64,000 nt of DNA, taken from assembly GCF_018343665.1 (NCBI RefSeq), contig NZ_JAGYPM010000003.1:463497-527496 (forward strand). Reading direction: 5' to 3'. A model generated the notes under the pieces. That model saw only the letters and a program-made list of their open reading frames with translations. It ran no database searches and was not told the DNA's origin. The position numbers were made by a program, and so were the translations under genes. This document shows positions 52,965-64,000 of this stretch, piece after piece. Source of the stretch: Cytobacillus citreus (GTDB lineage Bacteria; Bacillota; Bacilli; Bacillales; Cytobacillaceae). Position 1 is the stretch's first letter. Every line of letters starts with the position of its first letter.

Positions 52965-55037
52965 TCACTTCACAATAATCTCGTTAACATTCGCAAATTT
53001 CCTAATGATGCGTGCGAGCATAACCATCTGGTTTAACCTGTTTTCACGAACTTCTTTATTGTCAGCCATAACCATTGTATGATCAAAGTAATCATCAATT
53101 TCTAGTTTCAAAGAAATAAGCAGTTCATATGAATCGCTTTCTGAAATTTTCTCTTCCATCTTCTCGCTAATCTGCATGTATTTATTATAAAGATTTTTTT
53201 CGTATTCATTTTCAAATAAATCTCTATTTATTTCTCCTGCATTCTCTGCTTTTGATGAGATATTTAAAATACGGCTTAAGGCTTCCATATTTTCTTTAAA
53301 GCCTTCATCATTTTTCCTTGTTTCAAGAACTTCTGCTCTTTTTACTAGTGATGGTAAAGATCCAATTTCATTACCCAACACCGCTTCAATTAAATCATAT
53401 CTCACTCGTCTTTCTTGAAGAATATGCTTTATTCTAAGCTTAAAGAATGCAGCAATTTCTTTAGCAATCTCATCTTTAGATTTTTTTGCGATACCCGCTT
53501 CTTCAATTTGTTTTAATGCAGATCCAATGAGCCATTCTAATTCAATTTCCCACTCTTTATTTAAGAGGGTTTGGACAATTCCTGTTGCTTGACGTCTTAG
53601 CGCATAAGGGTCTTGGGAACCGCTTGGTATGATGCCAATTGCGAAACAGGATGCAATTGTATCCATTTTCTCCGCAATTGATAGCGCCGCTCCTACATGA
53701 CTGCCAGGAGTGTGATCATCCGCATTCCTTGGCATATAATGTTCGTTGATCGCCTTAGCTACTGCTTCCTTTTCACCTTTTTGCATAGCATATTTTTCTC
53801 CCATATAGCCTTGTAATTCAGGGAACTCATATACCATATTGGTAACAAGATCGAATTTAGAAATCTCAGCAGCTCTATCTGCAACAGTTTTATCTTCTTT
53901 GCTAAAATCAAGTTTTTCAGCCATTTCATTCGTTAGCTTCCGAACACGGTTAACTTTCTCAGCTAATGTCCCAATTTCTTCATGGTATACAATCGTTTTT
54001 AACTTGGCTAGTAAAGATTCTATTTCCGTTTTTTGATCTTCTTTATAAAAGAAATCAGCATCTGATAGTCTTGCTCTTAATACCTTTTCATTTCCTTTTG
54101 CTACTTTTTCTAAATGTTCATGTCCTCCATTTCTTACAGTAACAAAGAAGGGTAATAGCTTGCCATCGTAGGATTTTACAGGAAAATAGCGTTGATGCTC
54201 TTTCATTGATGTAATAAGAACCTCTTCAGGAAGTGCCAAGAATTCTTCTTCAAAACGGCCGTAGAGAGCAGTTGGATACTCTACAAGATTTGTAACCTCT
54301 TCTAGTAACTCCTCATCGATTGGAATAACCCATTTGTTTTCCACTTCGATTTTAACTAACTGGGATCGAATAGCATTCTTTCTTTCTTCTGGGTTAACAA
54401 TAACATATTGTCCAAGAAGAGCTTTTTCATAGTCCTTTGGCTCTTTTATTTCAATTTTGTTTCCAAGGAAACGATGTCCGATTGTCCAATTGGAGGTTTC
54501 CACTGTTGTAATTGAAAATGGTATAACTTCACTGCCATATAAAGCTAGCAGCCATTTGATTGGACGTATAAAGCGAAGATCCTTATCAGCCCATTTCATA
54601 TTTTTTGGGAATGTCAAACTTGTAATAATTTGTTGTAATTCAGGCAATAAGGATTTCGTTTCATGCCCTTTAATAAATTTTTTCACATGAACATATTCAA
54701 CACCATTAATCTCTTTAAAAAAGATATCTTCAACGCTTGCTCCTTGACCACGGCAGAATCCAATAGCTGCCTTTGTCCATTCTCCGTTTTCATCGACAGC
54801 TATTTTTCTTGCAGGACCTTTTGATTCTTCATGAATGTCTTCTTGAGCTTCAACAACTCCCTCTACTTGTACCGTTAAACGACGAGGAGAGGAGAAAGCT
54901 TTAATATTCTCAAATGAAATTTTCTTTTCCATCAACCAAGCTTGGATTTTGTCTGAAAGCTGAATCATTGAATTCGTTACAAATCTTGCAGGCATTTCTT
55001 CTAAGCCAATTTCTAAAAGGAGATCTCTTTTAGTCAC
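52965..55037 (-). CDS. glyS: GlyS, glycyl-tRNA synthetase beta subunit
   Basis: 690 residues. The beta subunit binds tRNA-Gly and completes the alpha2-beta2 enzyme. It begins [20 protein letters not shown] (GTG start at 55037, AAAGGAGG nine bases upstream), has the KHQRYF-type motif EHQRYFPVK (about 290), and an HD-like and DALR anticodon-binding end. It overlaps glyQ by eight bases (CGTGACTAA). A frame extending to 55094 is not used. Confidence 0.95.
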   Translation of the reverse strand: MTKRDLLLEIGLEEMPARFVTNSMIQLSDKIQAWLMEKKISFENIKAFSSPRRLTVQVEGVVEAQEDIHEESKGPARKIAVDENGEWTKAAIGFCRGQGASVEDIFFKEINGVEYVHVKKFIKGHETKSLLPELQQIITSLTFPKNMKWADKDLRFIRPIKWLLALYGSEVIPFSITTVETSNWTIGHRFLGNKIEIKEPKDYEKALLGQYVIVNPEERKNAIRSQLVKIEVENKWVIPIDEELLEEVTNLVEYPTALYGRFEEEFLALPEEVLITSMKEHQRYFPVKSYDGKLLPFFVTVRNGGHEHLEKVAKGNEKVLRARLSDADFFYKEDQKTEIESLLAKLKTIVYHEEIGTLAEKVNRVRKLTNEMAEKLDFSKEDKTVADRAAEISKFDLVTNMVYEFPELQGYMGEKYAMQKGEKEAVAKAINEHYMPRNADDHTPGSHVGAALSIAEKMDTIASCFAIGIIPSGSQDPYALRRQATGIVQTLLNKEWEIELEWLIGSALKQIEEAGIAKKSKDEIAKEIAAFFKLRIKHILQERRVRYDLIEAVLGNEIGSLPSLVKRAEVLETRKNDEGFKENMEALSRILNISSKAENAGEINRDLFENEYEKNLYNKYMQISEKMEEKISESDSYELLISLKLEIDDYFDHTMVMADNKEVRENRLNQMVMLARIIRKFANVNEIIVK

Positions 55038-55920
55038 GGTCCATTTCCTCCTTTGTTTGTAAAATTGGGAATCCCAACTTTTCACGTTCTTCATAGAACG
55101 TTTTTGCTATCTTTCGCGCAAGGTTTCGGCAGCGGCCGATATATCCTGTTCTTTCTGTTACTGAAATAGCCCCTCTTGCATCTAAAAGGTTAAATACATG
55201 AGAGCATTTCAATACATAGTCATAAGCAGGATGGACTAGTCCTTCCTCCATTTGCCGATGTGCTTCTTTTTCGTAAATATTAAAGAGATTAAATAACATC
55301 TCTTGGTCAGACGTTTCAAATGTATATTTTGAATGCTCATATTCTGGCTGCAAGAATATATCTCTCACGGTAAAACCATTTGTCCATTCAAGATCAAAGA
55401 CATTTTCCTTGTTCTGAATGTACGAAGCAAGTCGTTCAATTCCATAAGTAATTTCAACAGATACAGGCTTACACTCAATGCCGCCAACTTGTTGGAAATA
55501 AGTAAACTGAGTAATTTCCATTCCATCCAGCCATACTTCCCATCCTAGTCCTGCACAGCCGAGTGATGGATTTTCCCAGTTATCCTCAACGAAGCGTATA
55601 TCATGCTCTAACGGATTTATACCAAGTGCACGTAAAGAGTCTAAATACATTTCTTGAATATTATCTGGTGATGGCTTCATAATTACTTGAAATTGATGAT
55701 GCTGGTATAGACGGTTTGGGTTTTCACCATAACGGCCATCCGCGGGACGACGGGACGGTTCAACATATGCTACATTCCATGGCTCTGGCCCTATTGCCCG
55801 AAGAAACGTATAAGGGCTCATCGTTCCCGCTCCTTTTTCCACATCATAGGCCTGCATCAAAATACAACCGTAATCAGACCAATGCTTTTGTAAAGTTAAT
55901 ATCATGTTTTGAATATTCAT
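55030..55920 (-). CDS. glyQ: GlyQ, glycyl-tRNA synthetase alpha subunit
   Basis: 296 residues, class II catalytic subunit. Family signatures: [20 protein letters not shown] (about 15-34), the [20 protein letters not shown] block (about 52-71), [20 protein letters not shown] and a final [21 protein letters not shown] stretch. AAAGAGGTG precedes the ATG. The gene is led by a T-box riboswitch and followed by glyS with overlap. Confidence 0.96.
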   Translation of the reverse strand: MNIQNMILTLQKHWSDYGCILMQAYDVEKGAGTMSPYTFLRAIGPEPWNVAYVEPSRRPADGRYGENPNRLYQHHQFQVIMKPSPDNIQEMYLDSLRALGINPLEHDIRFVEDNWENPSLGCAGLGWEVWLDGMEITQFTYFQQVGGIECKPVSVEITYGIERLASYIQNKENVFDLEWTNGFTVRDIFLQPEYEHSKYTFETSDQEMLFNLFNIYEKEAHRQMEEGLVHPAYDYVLKCSHVFNLLDARGAISVTERTGYIGRCRNLARKIAKTFYEEREKLGFPILQTKEEMDRD

Positions 55921-55949
55921 ACGGCACCTCTTTATAGATTTTTTTCTAA

Positions 55950-56165
55950 AAACAAAAAACTCTCGTCCCTATGCATGAAGCATAGGGACGAGAGTTAACC
56001 CGCGGTTCCACCCTATTTGCTGCAATTTGAAAAAGCAGCCACCTTATTTACATGTTGCTCAAGAGCGCCTTCCTTAACAATTAATTCCCTAGCTTACACC
56101 GTCCTAGGTTCGCTTTAATTAAGAGAGTTAAGTACTCTTCTCCATCCATGCAACTATTAGATTTA
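55950..56165 (-). promoter_or_regulatory. Glycine T-box leader of glyQS
   Basis: The T-box core AGGGTGGAACCGCGGG lies at 55999-56014 on minus. A strong 17-bp terminator stem follows, AACTCTCGTCCCTATGC / GCATAGGGACGAGAGTT (55958-55974 and 55980-55996), with TTTTTTG after it. The stem I region has GGTGTAAG and, at 56067-56069, a GGC that fits a glycine specifier codon. Uncharged tRNA-Gly should favour the antiterminator and read-through. Confidence 0.93.
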
Positions 56166-56288
56166 ATAATTTGAATCTTAGACGAAACAAAATTAAATGT
56201 CAATAATAAAAGCTTTTCTTATTTCGGAATTTTTGATGAGAAAATTCTGTTTAATGAAAATTAGCGTATTTGAGGATTTTTTGTCCTA

Positions 56289-57044
56289 TTAAAGCATATC
56301 CCCAAACTTAGCCATTTGATTAAGGAATTTTTTCGTTTTTAAATTCAGGCCTGAATATTCATCATAATAAGCAGTTATCACTCTTTTTAATTCAGCCTTT
56401 GTTTCTGCCTTAACAGAGATATTTCCAAGACGTGATAAATCAAAAAAGTAAAAAAGCCTTAAGAGCTTCACTGTAGCCGAAGAAATTTTGAAATGATAAG
56501 GATCTTTTTCAAAGCAACGATGGCAAAGGAGTCCTCCTTCACGAATAGAAAAAGAATAATGTCCGTCTGTACTGCCACATATGGCGCATTGATTCAATAC
56601 GGGATAAAGGCCAAGTGAGTTTAACATTTTCATTTCAAAAATGTTCACAAGAATTTCGGCATCATACCCCTCATTAATTAAATTTAATGTTTGGTGAACT
56701 AATTCGAATAAAAAAGGATTGGGTTTCCTATCATCAGTACCTTTATCAGTTAGATCAACAATATAGCTTGCATAGGCTGTAAGAAAAATATCTTCTCGGA
56801 TCGATCGCATGGATGAAATCATTTCTCCCTGCTGCAAAGTTCCTAAGCCGTTACCTTTCTGAATTAAAAAATAGCCGTATGTAAAAAGCTGGGTGACAGC
56901 AGCAAGCCGACTGTTCGGCTTTTTTGCACCGCGCGCCATCACACCAACCTTTCCCCATTCTCGGGTATAAAGAGTGACAATTTTATTAGTTTCACCATAA
57001 TTTGTTGCTCTAATAATGATGCCTTCACATTTTTCAAGCACCAT
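56289..57044 (-). CDS. recO: RecO, DNA repair protein
   Basis: 251 residues. An N-terminal OB fold ([18 protein letters not shown] start, [17 protein letters not shown] at about 33-49, GTLQQGEM) and a helical C-terminal domain with a zinc site CAICGS...CHRCF (about 150-175). RecO loads RecA at gaps with RecF and RecR. The ATG at 57044 gives the usual start; an ATG at 57053 is also possible. Follows yqzL closely. Confidence 0.94.
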   Translation of the reverse strand: MVLEKCEGIIIRATNYGETNKIVTLYTREWGKVGVMARGAKKPNSRLAAVTQLFTYGYFLIQKGNGLGTLQQGEMISSMRSIREDIFLTAYASYIVDLTDKGTDDRKPNPFLFELVHQTLNLINEGYDAEILVNIFEMKMLNSLGLYPVLNQCAICGSTDGHYSFSIREGGLLCHRCFEKDPYHFKISSATVKLLRLFYFFDLSRLGNISVKAETKAELKRVITAYYDEYSGLNLKTKKFLNQMAKFGDML

Positions 57045-57070
57045 ATCCACCATCCCTATATTAAGACAAT

Positions 57071-57214
57071 CTATGAGATGGGAAAGTCAACTTCTGCTAG
57101 TTCTGCGTCCTGATTTCCGGGTATTTCTTGAGTTTCCTTTTCTAGCTCTTTAAAGAGAAGATATGTGTCTATACTACCTGTCTGCGAAAACACTTTCCAG
57201 GTAAAATCCATCAT
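57071..57214 (-). CDS. yqzL: YqzL small protein
   Basis: 47 residues: [20 protein letters not shown], then [13 protein letters not shown] and an acidic end DFPIS. Too short for most gene finders, but AAGGTGGGG is a clear ribosome site and the sequence is like YqzL of B. subtilis, found between era and recO. Function unknown. It lies 26 bases before the recO start. Confidence 0.85.
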   Translation of the reverse strand: MMDFTWKVFSQTGSIDTYLLFKELEKETQEIPGNQDAELAEVDFPIS

Positions 57215-57464
57215 CGAAAACCCCACCTTTCAGTTATTCAACGCAATAATCTAATTCCCAAATCCTTACCATATATCATAGCCTGTCTTTCTGATTTCAT
57301 AAGAGAAAAATATTGTTAATCTTCATTATGCATAATTCTTGAATTCTGGTAATAACTTAGTTAAGGCTGTACAATTTTTTTGGTGACCACTATGGAAAAA
57401 TTCATCATATAAACATCGCAGGGACAATCAGATCTTAAATCGTTCCACAGGCGGTTATGCTTTT

Positions 57465-58812
<1,348 letters not shown>

Positions 58813-58948
58813 TTACCTCATATCGACTTCAAAATCATCGATTGTAGCAAAATCGTAATATAGAAAATTGAATTTTCTAAAAATATATTTTGTTTATAAA
58901 TGATGCCAACCCATTTTACCAAAAATTATGGAGCAAATTCAAATGAGT

Positions 58949-58978
58949 AAAAAGACTGCCCTACTTAAGAGCAGTCCT
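58949..58978 (-). terminator. Terminator after dgkA
   Basis: On minus, AGGACTGC / GCAGTCTT with one wobble pair, loop TCTTAAGTAGG, then T5. It separates yqfF-ybeY-dgkA from cdd-era. Confidence 0.85.
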
Positions 58979-58980
58979 AA

Positions 58981-59364
58981 CTAATGAAAAAGAACAATTA
59001 TTTTCGGCAAAAAAATGATTAACCCAATGATTACTGACATTATCGCAAAAATAAGTACGGCACCTGCAGCCATATCCTTTGCAGCTTTTGCTAAAGGGTG
59101 AAAATCCGTTGTGACAAGGTCAACAACTCTTTCTATAGCAGAATTGAGCATTTCAAGTGATAGCATTCCTGCAATAGCCAATACAATGATTAGCCACTCG
59201 TATACAGAAATAGATAACCAAATTCCCATACATATTACGATTACTGAAAAGAAAAGATGAATTCTAAGGTTCCTTTCACACCTGACAGCTTCTTTGATGC
59301 CGGTTAAGGCAAATCCGAAAGATTTGAGTAATCGATTTTTCTTAACGCTGGAGTCCGTATTCAT
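58981..59364 (-). CDS. dgkA: DgkA, undecaprenol/diacylglycerol kinase
   Basis: 127 residues with three membrane helices. The family signature [15 protein letters not shown] (about 76-90) is intact with the N-terminal [20 protein letters not shown]. In Bacilli the enzyme acts mostly on undecaprenol. It overlaps the end of ybeY by 23 bases, so it is coupled to it. Confidence 0.94.
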   Translation of the reverse strand: MNTDSSVKKNRLLKSFGFALTGIKEAVRCERNLRIHLFFSVIVICMGIWLSISVYEWLIIVLAIAGMLSLEMLNSAIERVVDLVTTDFHPLAKAAKDMAAGAVLIFAIMSVIIGLIIFLPKIIVLFH

Positions 59365-59812
59365 TTAAAATATCCTTTTGGCGGGTAAACATTTCCTTTT
59401 CATCCTCAGCTGTTTCGTGATCATATCCAAGAAGATGAAGAAAACCGTGCACGGCTAAAAAACCTATTTCCCGCATATTAGAATGTCCGTATTCTTCAGC
59501 CTGCTCCCGTGCTCTTGCAACTGATATGATAATATCGCCAAGTACGCGCGGCATATCAACGCCTATAAGCTCGATCTCACCCTCACCCATTTCTTCCATC
59601 GCAAAAGAAATGACATCGGTAACACTGTCTTTATTTCGGTACTCTTTATTTATTTCACGAATTTTTTCATTACTTACAAAAGTTAGCGAAACTTCACTAT
59701 CTGGTTCAATATTTTCATACTTTGCAGCAAAATTCAGTAGATCTCCTATATATGATATTTGCTCCTCAGTCAACTCATTCGTTTCATCTGAAAAATCAAT
59801 ACTTAAACTCAT
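59342..59812 (-). CDS. ybeY: YbeY, rRNA maturation endoribonuclease
   Basis: 156 residues. The zinc motif [11 protein letters not shown] (HxxxHxxxxxH, about 118-128) is complete, preceded by [15 protein letters not shown]. YbeY processes the 16S rRNA 3' end and takes part in ribosome quality control; Era nearby shares this work. Start overlaps yqfF by four bases (ATGA). Known as yqfG in B. subtilis. Confidence 0.96.
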   Translation of the reverse strand: MSLSIDFSDETNELTEEQISYIGDLLNFAAKYENIEPDSEVSLTFVSNEKIREINKEYRNKDSVTDVISFAMEEMGEGEIELIGVDMPRVLGDIIISVARAREQAEEYGHSNMREIGFLAVHGFLHLLGYDHETAEDEKEMFTRQKDILNEYGLQR

Positions 59813-62001
59813 GCCTGCTTCACCTTCTGTTTTGACATTTCTGGATACTCTATTCGTGAATGGAAAATACCATTTAAAGTTTCACAAAAAGAGTTCTCTA
59901 TTATAACTAATTCTTTTAAGGTTAAATCACATTCATTAAGCTGTCCGTCTTGAAGGCGATCAGCAATAATATTCCTTACGAGATTTTCTATTTGATCTGA
60001 AGTCGGGTGAGACATTGAACGGACAGCAGCCTCTACACTATCAGCAATACCAATTATGGCTGATTCTTTCGTTTGTGCTTTCGGTCCTGGATATCGATAG
60101 TCTTCTTCTCTAACTTCAAGCCCATTTTGCTTCGCCTTATGATAAAAATATTTAAGCAGTGTTGTTCCATGATGCTGCTCAGCAATATCAACAATCTCCT
60201 TAGGCATTTTATGTTTCCGAAGCATTTCAGCCCCGTCAGTAGCATGGGCAATGATTATATTTTTGCTAGTTTGAGGCGGAAGTTTATCATGCGGATTTTC
60301 AATATTCATTTGATTCTCAATAAAAAACTGTGGCCGTTTTATTTTTCCAATATCATGATAATAACAACCAACTCTTGCTAATAACCCATTCGCTCCAATT
60401 GCTTCACAGGCTGATTCAGATAAATTTGCTACCATGACACTATGATGATATGTTCCAGGTGCCTCTGTTAGAATTTTTCTTAGCAGCTGATGATTTGGGC
60501 TAGTCAATTCAATTAATCTCATCGTGGAAAGAATGCCAAATCCCGCTTCAAAAAACGGAAGCAAGCCTATTGCTAAGACAGCTGACAAAATACCTGAAAT
60601 AATCCCAATGATAATATAAAATCCATATTCTATTCCATCATATTGTCCATTCCTTAAAAAGACGAGAGAAAAAATAACTATAACATTAACAACAGCTACA
60701 AACATACCTGCTTGTAATATTTTCGACCGATGATTTTGCTTTGTTAAAAAAATAATACCAGCAAGTCCGCTGCAGATTATGTATATGCTTGAAGAAACAT
60801 TAAAAGTTCCAGTTACTCCTTCATTAAAGATAATACTTCCACAAATGGACATTATAATCGTAAAAATGACTGCCATTCGCTCGTTAATTAATATTCTGAT
60901 TAAGATTGATCCCATTGCTGCTGGGAAAATATAGCTAATCTCTGAATATTTAAACTCAGGAAATAAGCTTATCCCTTTCATTATTAATATGGATAATGTA
61001 AAAATTAAACTAAACAGCAATAAATAGTTCTGCTTTAACTCTGACTGCAGCTTTATATCATTAAAATAAAAATAAAGAGCTGCTAGGATAACAAGGGTAA
61101 TTAATGCAAGTCCCGCAAAAGGTTGTATCGAGTTGTTGCTATCCAACATTCCGATCAGCTTCAATTGCCTATATATATCCCTAGTGATTAATTGCTGTTC
61201 CTCAACAATGATTTGCCCTTGAAGAATCTTAACAGGCTCAACACTTTCAACAGCCTGCTGACGCGCCTCTTCAGTTGCGGTCGGATCATAAAATTCATTT
61301 TGATAAACGGCATACCTTCCCAGTTCAATAGCTGCCGACTTTAAGCTTGCATTCAGACTAGTATATTTCAATTCTTCCTCAAGACTCTTTTTTGCATTTT
61401 CTACACCATCTGCTGGGATTCTCTTGCTCATAACATTATTTATGGCGGTCACTGTCATATCTTTCGCAATTGTAAGTTCACCTTTGGAAGACTGTAATAA
61501 CGCTAGCAAAGATTGATCTGATATTTCCTTCGTAATATCCTCAGTAAGTTTTTCTTTCATTCGTGCTAATTTATCTGCTGGTGACGGTTCTTGGATATTA
61601 AATGAACCTTTTTCAGCCGCTTCTGATTGTTCTGCAGCCTTTTGCTGTTCCTCTAAATCCGTTTTAATCTCATCCTTCACTTCTTTAGCAGAATCAAAAA
61701 TAGAGGTTATTAAATCAACCCGATTTTGCGCAATTTCCTTTTTAACAACATATATATCTTGAACTTGATCTGCCGCTTCTTTCTTTCTTTTTTCTGTACT
61801 CGCCTTATCCTCAATGGTGATAGGGGATCTGATTGTTTGTTCAGCAACTACGAACAAATCTAAGTCCAATTTTTCAGGCTTTACATTACTGAACATAGAA
61901 AGAAACATAACGATTCCAAGTAAAATAAATAAAAGGATTCTAAAGAAAGTTAATTCCAATAAATTTTTCATTTTTGTCAAATATTGCTGAAGCTTGTCCA
62001 A
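59809..62001 (-). CDS. pgpH: YqfF (PgpH), 7TM-HD cyclic-di-AMP phosphodiesterase
   Basis: 730 residues. A short cytoplasmic start and first span (about 15-35), a long extracellular helical domain (7TMR-HDED, about 40-285), seven spans (about 300-490) and a cytoplasmic HD domain: [28 protein letters not shown] and the later HHGTTLLKY. Homologues (PgpH) hydrolyse c-di-AMP. TTG start at 62001 is chosen because GGGAGGGA is five bases upstream. It lies behind phoH, after a terminator. Confidence 0.92.
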   Translation of the reverse strand: MDKLQQYLTKMKNLLELTFFRILLFILLGIVMFLSMFSNVKPEKLDLDLFVVAEQTIRSPITIEDKASTEKRKKEAADQVQDIYVVKKEIAQNRVDLITSIFDSAKEVKDEIKTDLEEQQKAAEQSEAAEKGSFNIQEPSPADKLARMKEKLTEDITKEISDQSLLALLQSSKGELTIAKDMTVTAINNVMSKRIPADGVENAKKSLEEELKYTSLNASLKSAAIELGRYAVYQNEFYDPTATEEARQQAVESVEPVKILQGQIIVEEQQLITRDIYRQLKLIGMLDSNNSIQPFAGLALITLVILAALYFYFNDIKLQSELKQNYLLLFSLIFTLSILIMKGISLFPEFKYSEISYIFPAAMGSILIRILINERMAVIFTIIMSICGSIIFNEGVTGTFNVSSSIYIICSGLAGIIFLTKQNHRSKILQAGMFVAVVNVIVIFSLVFLRNGQYDGIEYGFYIIIGIISGILSAVLAIGLLPFFEAGFGILSTMRLIELTSPNHQLLRKILTEAPGTYHHSVMVANLSESACEAIGANGLLARVGCYYHDIGKIKRPQFFIENQMNIENPHDKLPPQTSKNIIIAHATDGAEMLRKHKMPKEIVDIAEQHHGTTLLKYFYHKAKQNGLEVREEDYRYPGPKAQTKESAIIGIADSVEAAVRSMSHPTSDQIENLVRNIIADRLQDGQLNECDLTLKELVIIENSFCETLNGIFHSRIEYPEMSKQKVKQA

Positions 62002-62137
62002 TGTTCTCCCTCCCATCTTAGTTAATGGTTCATTCACACTATAATTATGTAAAATGATAACAGTTTTTCTATCAAGATGCATCTTTTATAATGAAACTTC
62101 TATATATCAATAATTTTATAAAAGACAAAACCAAAAG

Positions 62138-62165
62138 AAAACCGTACGGTAATACCGACGGTTTT
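62138..62165 (-). terminator. Terminator after phoH
   Basis: AAAACCGT / ACGGTTTT (62138-62145 and 62158-62165), with CGGTAATACCG inside. Next to it is a short AGGGCTTTCGCTTTTCTATT remnant of repeat family 1 at 62172-62191. Confidence 0.8.
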
Positions 62166-62185
62166 TATTAAGGGCTTTCGCTTTT

Positions 62186-63145
62186 CTATTCTAGCTGCCC
62201 ATATGCTTGAATAATTTTTGCCACAAGAGGGTGACGCACTACATCACTTTCTTCTAAATGGACAAATGAGATACCCTTTACTCCTTGTAAAATCTCTTCA
62301 CCAACAATTAATCCAGATTTAGCTCCTTTCGGAAGATCAACCTGGGTTTTATCACCAGTAATAACCATTTTTGAGCCGAATCCAAGACGGGTTAGAAACA
62401 TTTTCATTTGGGCATGTGTTGTATTCTGTGCTTCGTCTAATATAACAAATGCGTCATCAAGTGTTCTTCCCCTCATATATGCGAGAGGAGCAATTTCAAT
62501 TGTTCCTCTTTCGATAAGCCTTTGCGTTTGCTCTGCACCTAAAATATCATGTAATGCATCATACAATGGTCTTAAATAAGGATCCACCTTTTCTTTTAAA
62601 TCTCCAGGTAAAAATCCAAGGCTTTCACCTGCCTCCACAGCAGGGCGAGTTAGAATAATTCTTTTCACATGACCATTCTTCAATGCATTGACACCCATTA
62701 CGACCGCAAGATATGTTTTACCTGTTCCTGCTGGTCCAATTCCAAATACAAGATCATTTCTTCTTATAGAACGAATGTATTGGCTTTGTCCGATTGTCTT
62801 TACTCTGATTATTTTTCCCTTTGCATTTCTAATTATTTCTTCGTCATATAGATCACTAAAGTAATCTAAAGTTCCTTTTTTTGCCATTTGAATCCCGTAC
62901 ATTACATCTCTTTGGTTAATATTGATTCCTTTTCTAATCACTTGCAATAATTCAGCAAGTAAGAGACCAGCCATTTCGACCAATTCTGTTTCTCCAGAAA
63001 TAAAAACAGTCTCGCCCCTCGTAATGATGGTTACATTTAATTCCTGCTCGATCATTTTTATGTGTGCGTCCGAATTACCAAGTAAAGAAACAGCTTCATT
63101 CGGATTTTCAAGTTGAACATTCATTGTTTTCAAGTTTTCTGTCAT
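62186..63145 (-). CDS. phoH: PhoH-family ATPase
   Basis: 319 residues. A KH-like N-terminus (about 20-100) precedes the PhoH ATPase: Walker A GPAGTGKTYLAV (about 137-148), Walker B DDAFVILDEAQNTT and sensor TRLGFGSKMVITGD. Thought to help RNA processing with YbeY. GGAGATACGG precedes the ATG, which overlaps yqfD by four bases (ATGA). Confidence 0.94.
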   Translation of the reverse strand: MTENLKTMNVQLENPNEAVSLLGNSDAHIKMIEQELNVTIITRGETVFISGETELVEMAGLLLAELLQVIRKGININQRDVMYGIQMAKKGTLDYFSDLYDEEIIRNAKGKIIRVKTIGQSQYIRSIRRNDLVFGIGPAGTGKTYLAVVMGVNALKNGHVKRIILTRPAVEAGESLGFLPGDLKEKVDPYLRPLYDALHDILGAEQTQRLIERGTIEIAPLAYMRGRTLDDAFVILDEAQNTTHAQMKMFLTRLGFGSKMVITGDKTQVDLPKGAKSGLIVGEEILQGVKGISFVHLEESDVVRHPLVAKIIQAYGQLE

Positions 63146-64000
63146 TCCGTATCTCCTTGAACAATTGGTTGTGCTTCAGCAATATTCTCAATAATTTGGA
63201 AATGTATTGATATAGTTACTTTATCATTGTCTACAGACTTGTGTAAAACTTTTTCGCCTTTTATTTTATCATTTTCAGATAGCCCGCTTTTTATTTTGTT
63301 TCGAGCCAAAGTTTTTGCAACTTCAAAGGCTTGCTCGTTATCGTAGATTAAAGTTTCCTGTTCACTTTCCCTAATTGTCTTATCTACATACGAGATAGGA
63401 AGCTCCCACTTTAAAAAATTAATTTTCTTTTCATTCGACTCCGTCTCAAATTCTTTATATTTCACTTTTCCGAAACCCCAAACTAGAATTTCAACATTTC
63501 CTATTTTGATGTAATGTTTCCGCTTTTCATTCCCATTAAATACTTGAAAGGTTTTTTTTAGTGGAAGAGTCACATCTGTTTTATACCATGTTTCTCCATA
63601 AATTTCACCCTTAGCAGGAAGTGTTTCAATATTTCCTTCTTTTCCAATTATACCAGAAACAAGCAATTGTCCTGGTTTCACATGATCGTTGACACTAACG
63701 ACTGGCTGTCCTTCTTCTACGAACATATACACAATAACTGCCTTCTTTTTTGCCACTAAATTTCTTGGACTTAAGTATTCAGGTTTCTTCGGATCGTTTT
63801 TCTCCACCACTTGTAGATGGTAGGTTGTCCCTTTTAACTCCACACCAACCCAAGTGATTTCTTCAATTTTATCTGATAGCTTTCTTTGAATTCCTTCAAC
63901 ATTATCTATGAAAAACTGAAGCTTCCCCCTCTTAACACCCATTTCAGTTAATTCTTTACGAATTTTATATTCAGTTGCCGGATTTGCTCCTTTAATTTCA
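63142..64000 (-). CDS. yqfD: YqfD, sporulation membrane protein (partial)
   Basis: The frame is open to the end of the window on minus and gives 286 codons; the start is outside. An ATG at 63942 is internal, since the sequence before it (KGANPATEYKIRKELTE) matches YqfD upstream of GVKRGKLQF. The visible part holds ITWVGVELKGTTYHLQVVEK and the C-terminal IAEAQPIVQGDTE. YqfD is needed in early-engulfed sporulating cells; function not defined. It overlaps phoH by four bases. Confidence 0.92.
   Translation of the reverse strand, partial: EIKGANPATEYKIRKELTEMGVKRGKLQFFIDNVEGIQRKLSDKIEEITWVGVELKGTTYHLQVVEKNDPKKPEYLSPRNLVAKKKAVIVYMFVEEGQPVVSVNDHVKPGQLLVSGIIGKEGNIETLPAKGEIYGETWYKTDVTLPLKKTFQVFNGNEKRKHYIKIGNVEILVWGFGKVKYKEFETESNEKKINFLKWELPISYVDKTIRESEQETLIYDNEQAFEVAKTLARNKIKSGLSENDKIKGEKVLHKSVDNDKVTISIHFQIIENIAEAQPIVQGDTE

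Overview
The window is a stretch of AT-rich chromosome from a Bacillus-like Firmicute (Bacillaceae). Evidence: strong AGGAGG-type ribosome sites, many TTG/GTG starts, a T-box leader, PhoP- and Zur-type boxes, and a gene order that follows the B. subtilis yqh/yqg/yqf arm (yqgY to yqfD) almost gene for gene. Most genes lie on the minus strand; a few small genes are on the plus strand. I did not try to name the species.

Layout. 1-9.1 kb: the last codons of a Cys-rich regulator, then yqgY (DUF2626), a MidA-type methyltransferase, yqgX, an unrecognised 163-aa protein, yqgW (DUF2759), yqgV, yqgU, yqgT and yqgS. 9.5-17 kb: yqgQ, the rhomboid gluP, yqgO, a DUF92 membrane protein, 5-formyl-THF cyclo-ligase, rpmG, an unknown 204-aa protein, a DUF4912-GT4 glycosyltransferase and the plus-strand pair yqzD-yqzC. 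The glucokinase gene glcK, next to yqgQ in B. subtilis, is not there. 17-31 kb: the phosphate operon pstS-C-A-B-phoU behind a Pho box, pbpA, an MFS permease, sodA, yqgC, a Na/Pi cotransporter, yqgB and a chemoreceptor. 32-44 kb: yqfZ, ispG, yqfX, yqfW, the zinc operon znuC-znuB-zur behind a Zur box, yqfT, nfo, cshB, the repeat protein yqfQ/vrrA, ispH, yqfO and trmK. 44-64 kb: cccA, an acyl-CoA dehydrogenase between repeats, a membrane protein, dnaG-sigA with a broken yqxD upstream, yqfL, ccpN, glyQS with a glycine T-box, recO, yqzL, era, cdd, dgkA, ybeY, the HD phosphodiesterase yqfF, phoH and the 3' part of yqfD.

How the parts work together. The core is housekeeping: replication and transcription initiation (dnaG, sigA), glycyl-tRNA charging, ribosome and RNA quality control (era, ybeY, cshB, rpmG), isoprenoid synthesis (ispG, ispH), cell wall and envelope (pbpA, yqgS, yqgT, dgkA), phosphate and zinc uptake, and the carbon-flow regulators ccpN and yqfL.

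What is not ordinary is mostly between the genes. Three families of dispersed palindromic or miniature repeats sit at operon ends, inside the pst operon and right against the ccpN start; two of them supply terminator-like hairpins. Other points are a 60-bp in-frame tandem repeat with 120-bp higher-order structure in yqfQ, a yqxD pseudogene, a perfect 21-bp tandem duplication of a -10 region before yqgY, and an IS605-end-like hairpin after ispH. I found no CRISPR array, rRNA, tRNA, transposase, prophage or defence island, and I see no convincing new multi-gene system; the best unknowns are the 163-aa and 204-aa proteins and the repeat families.
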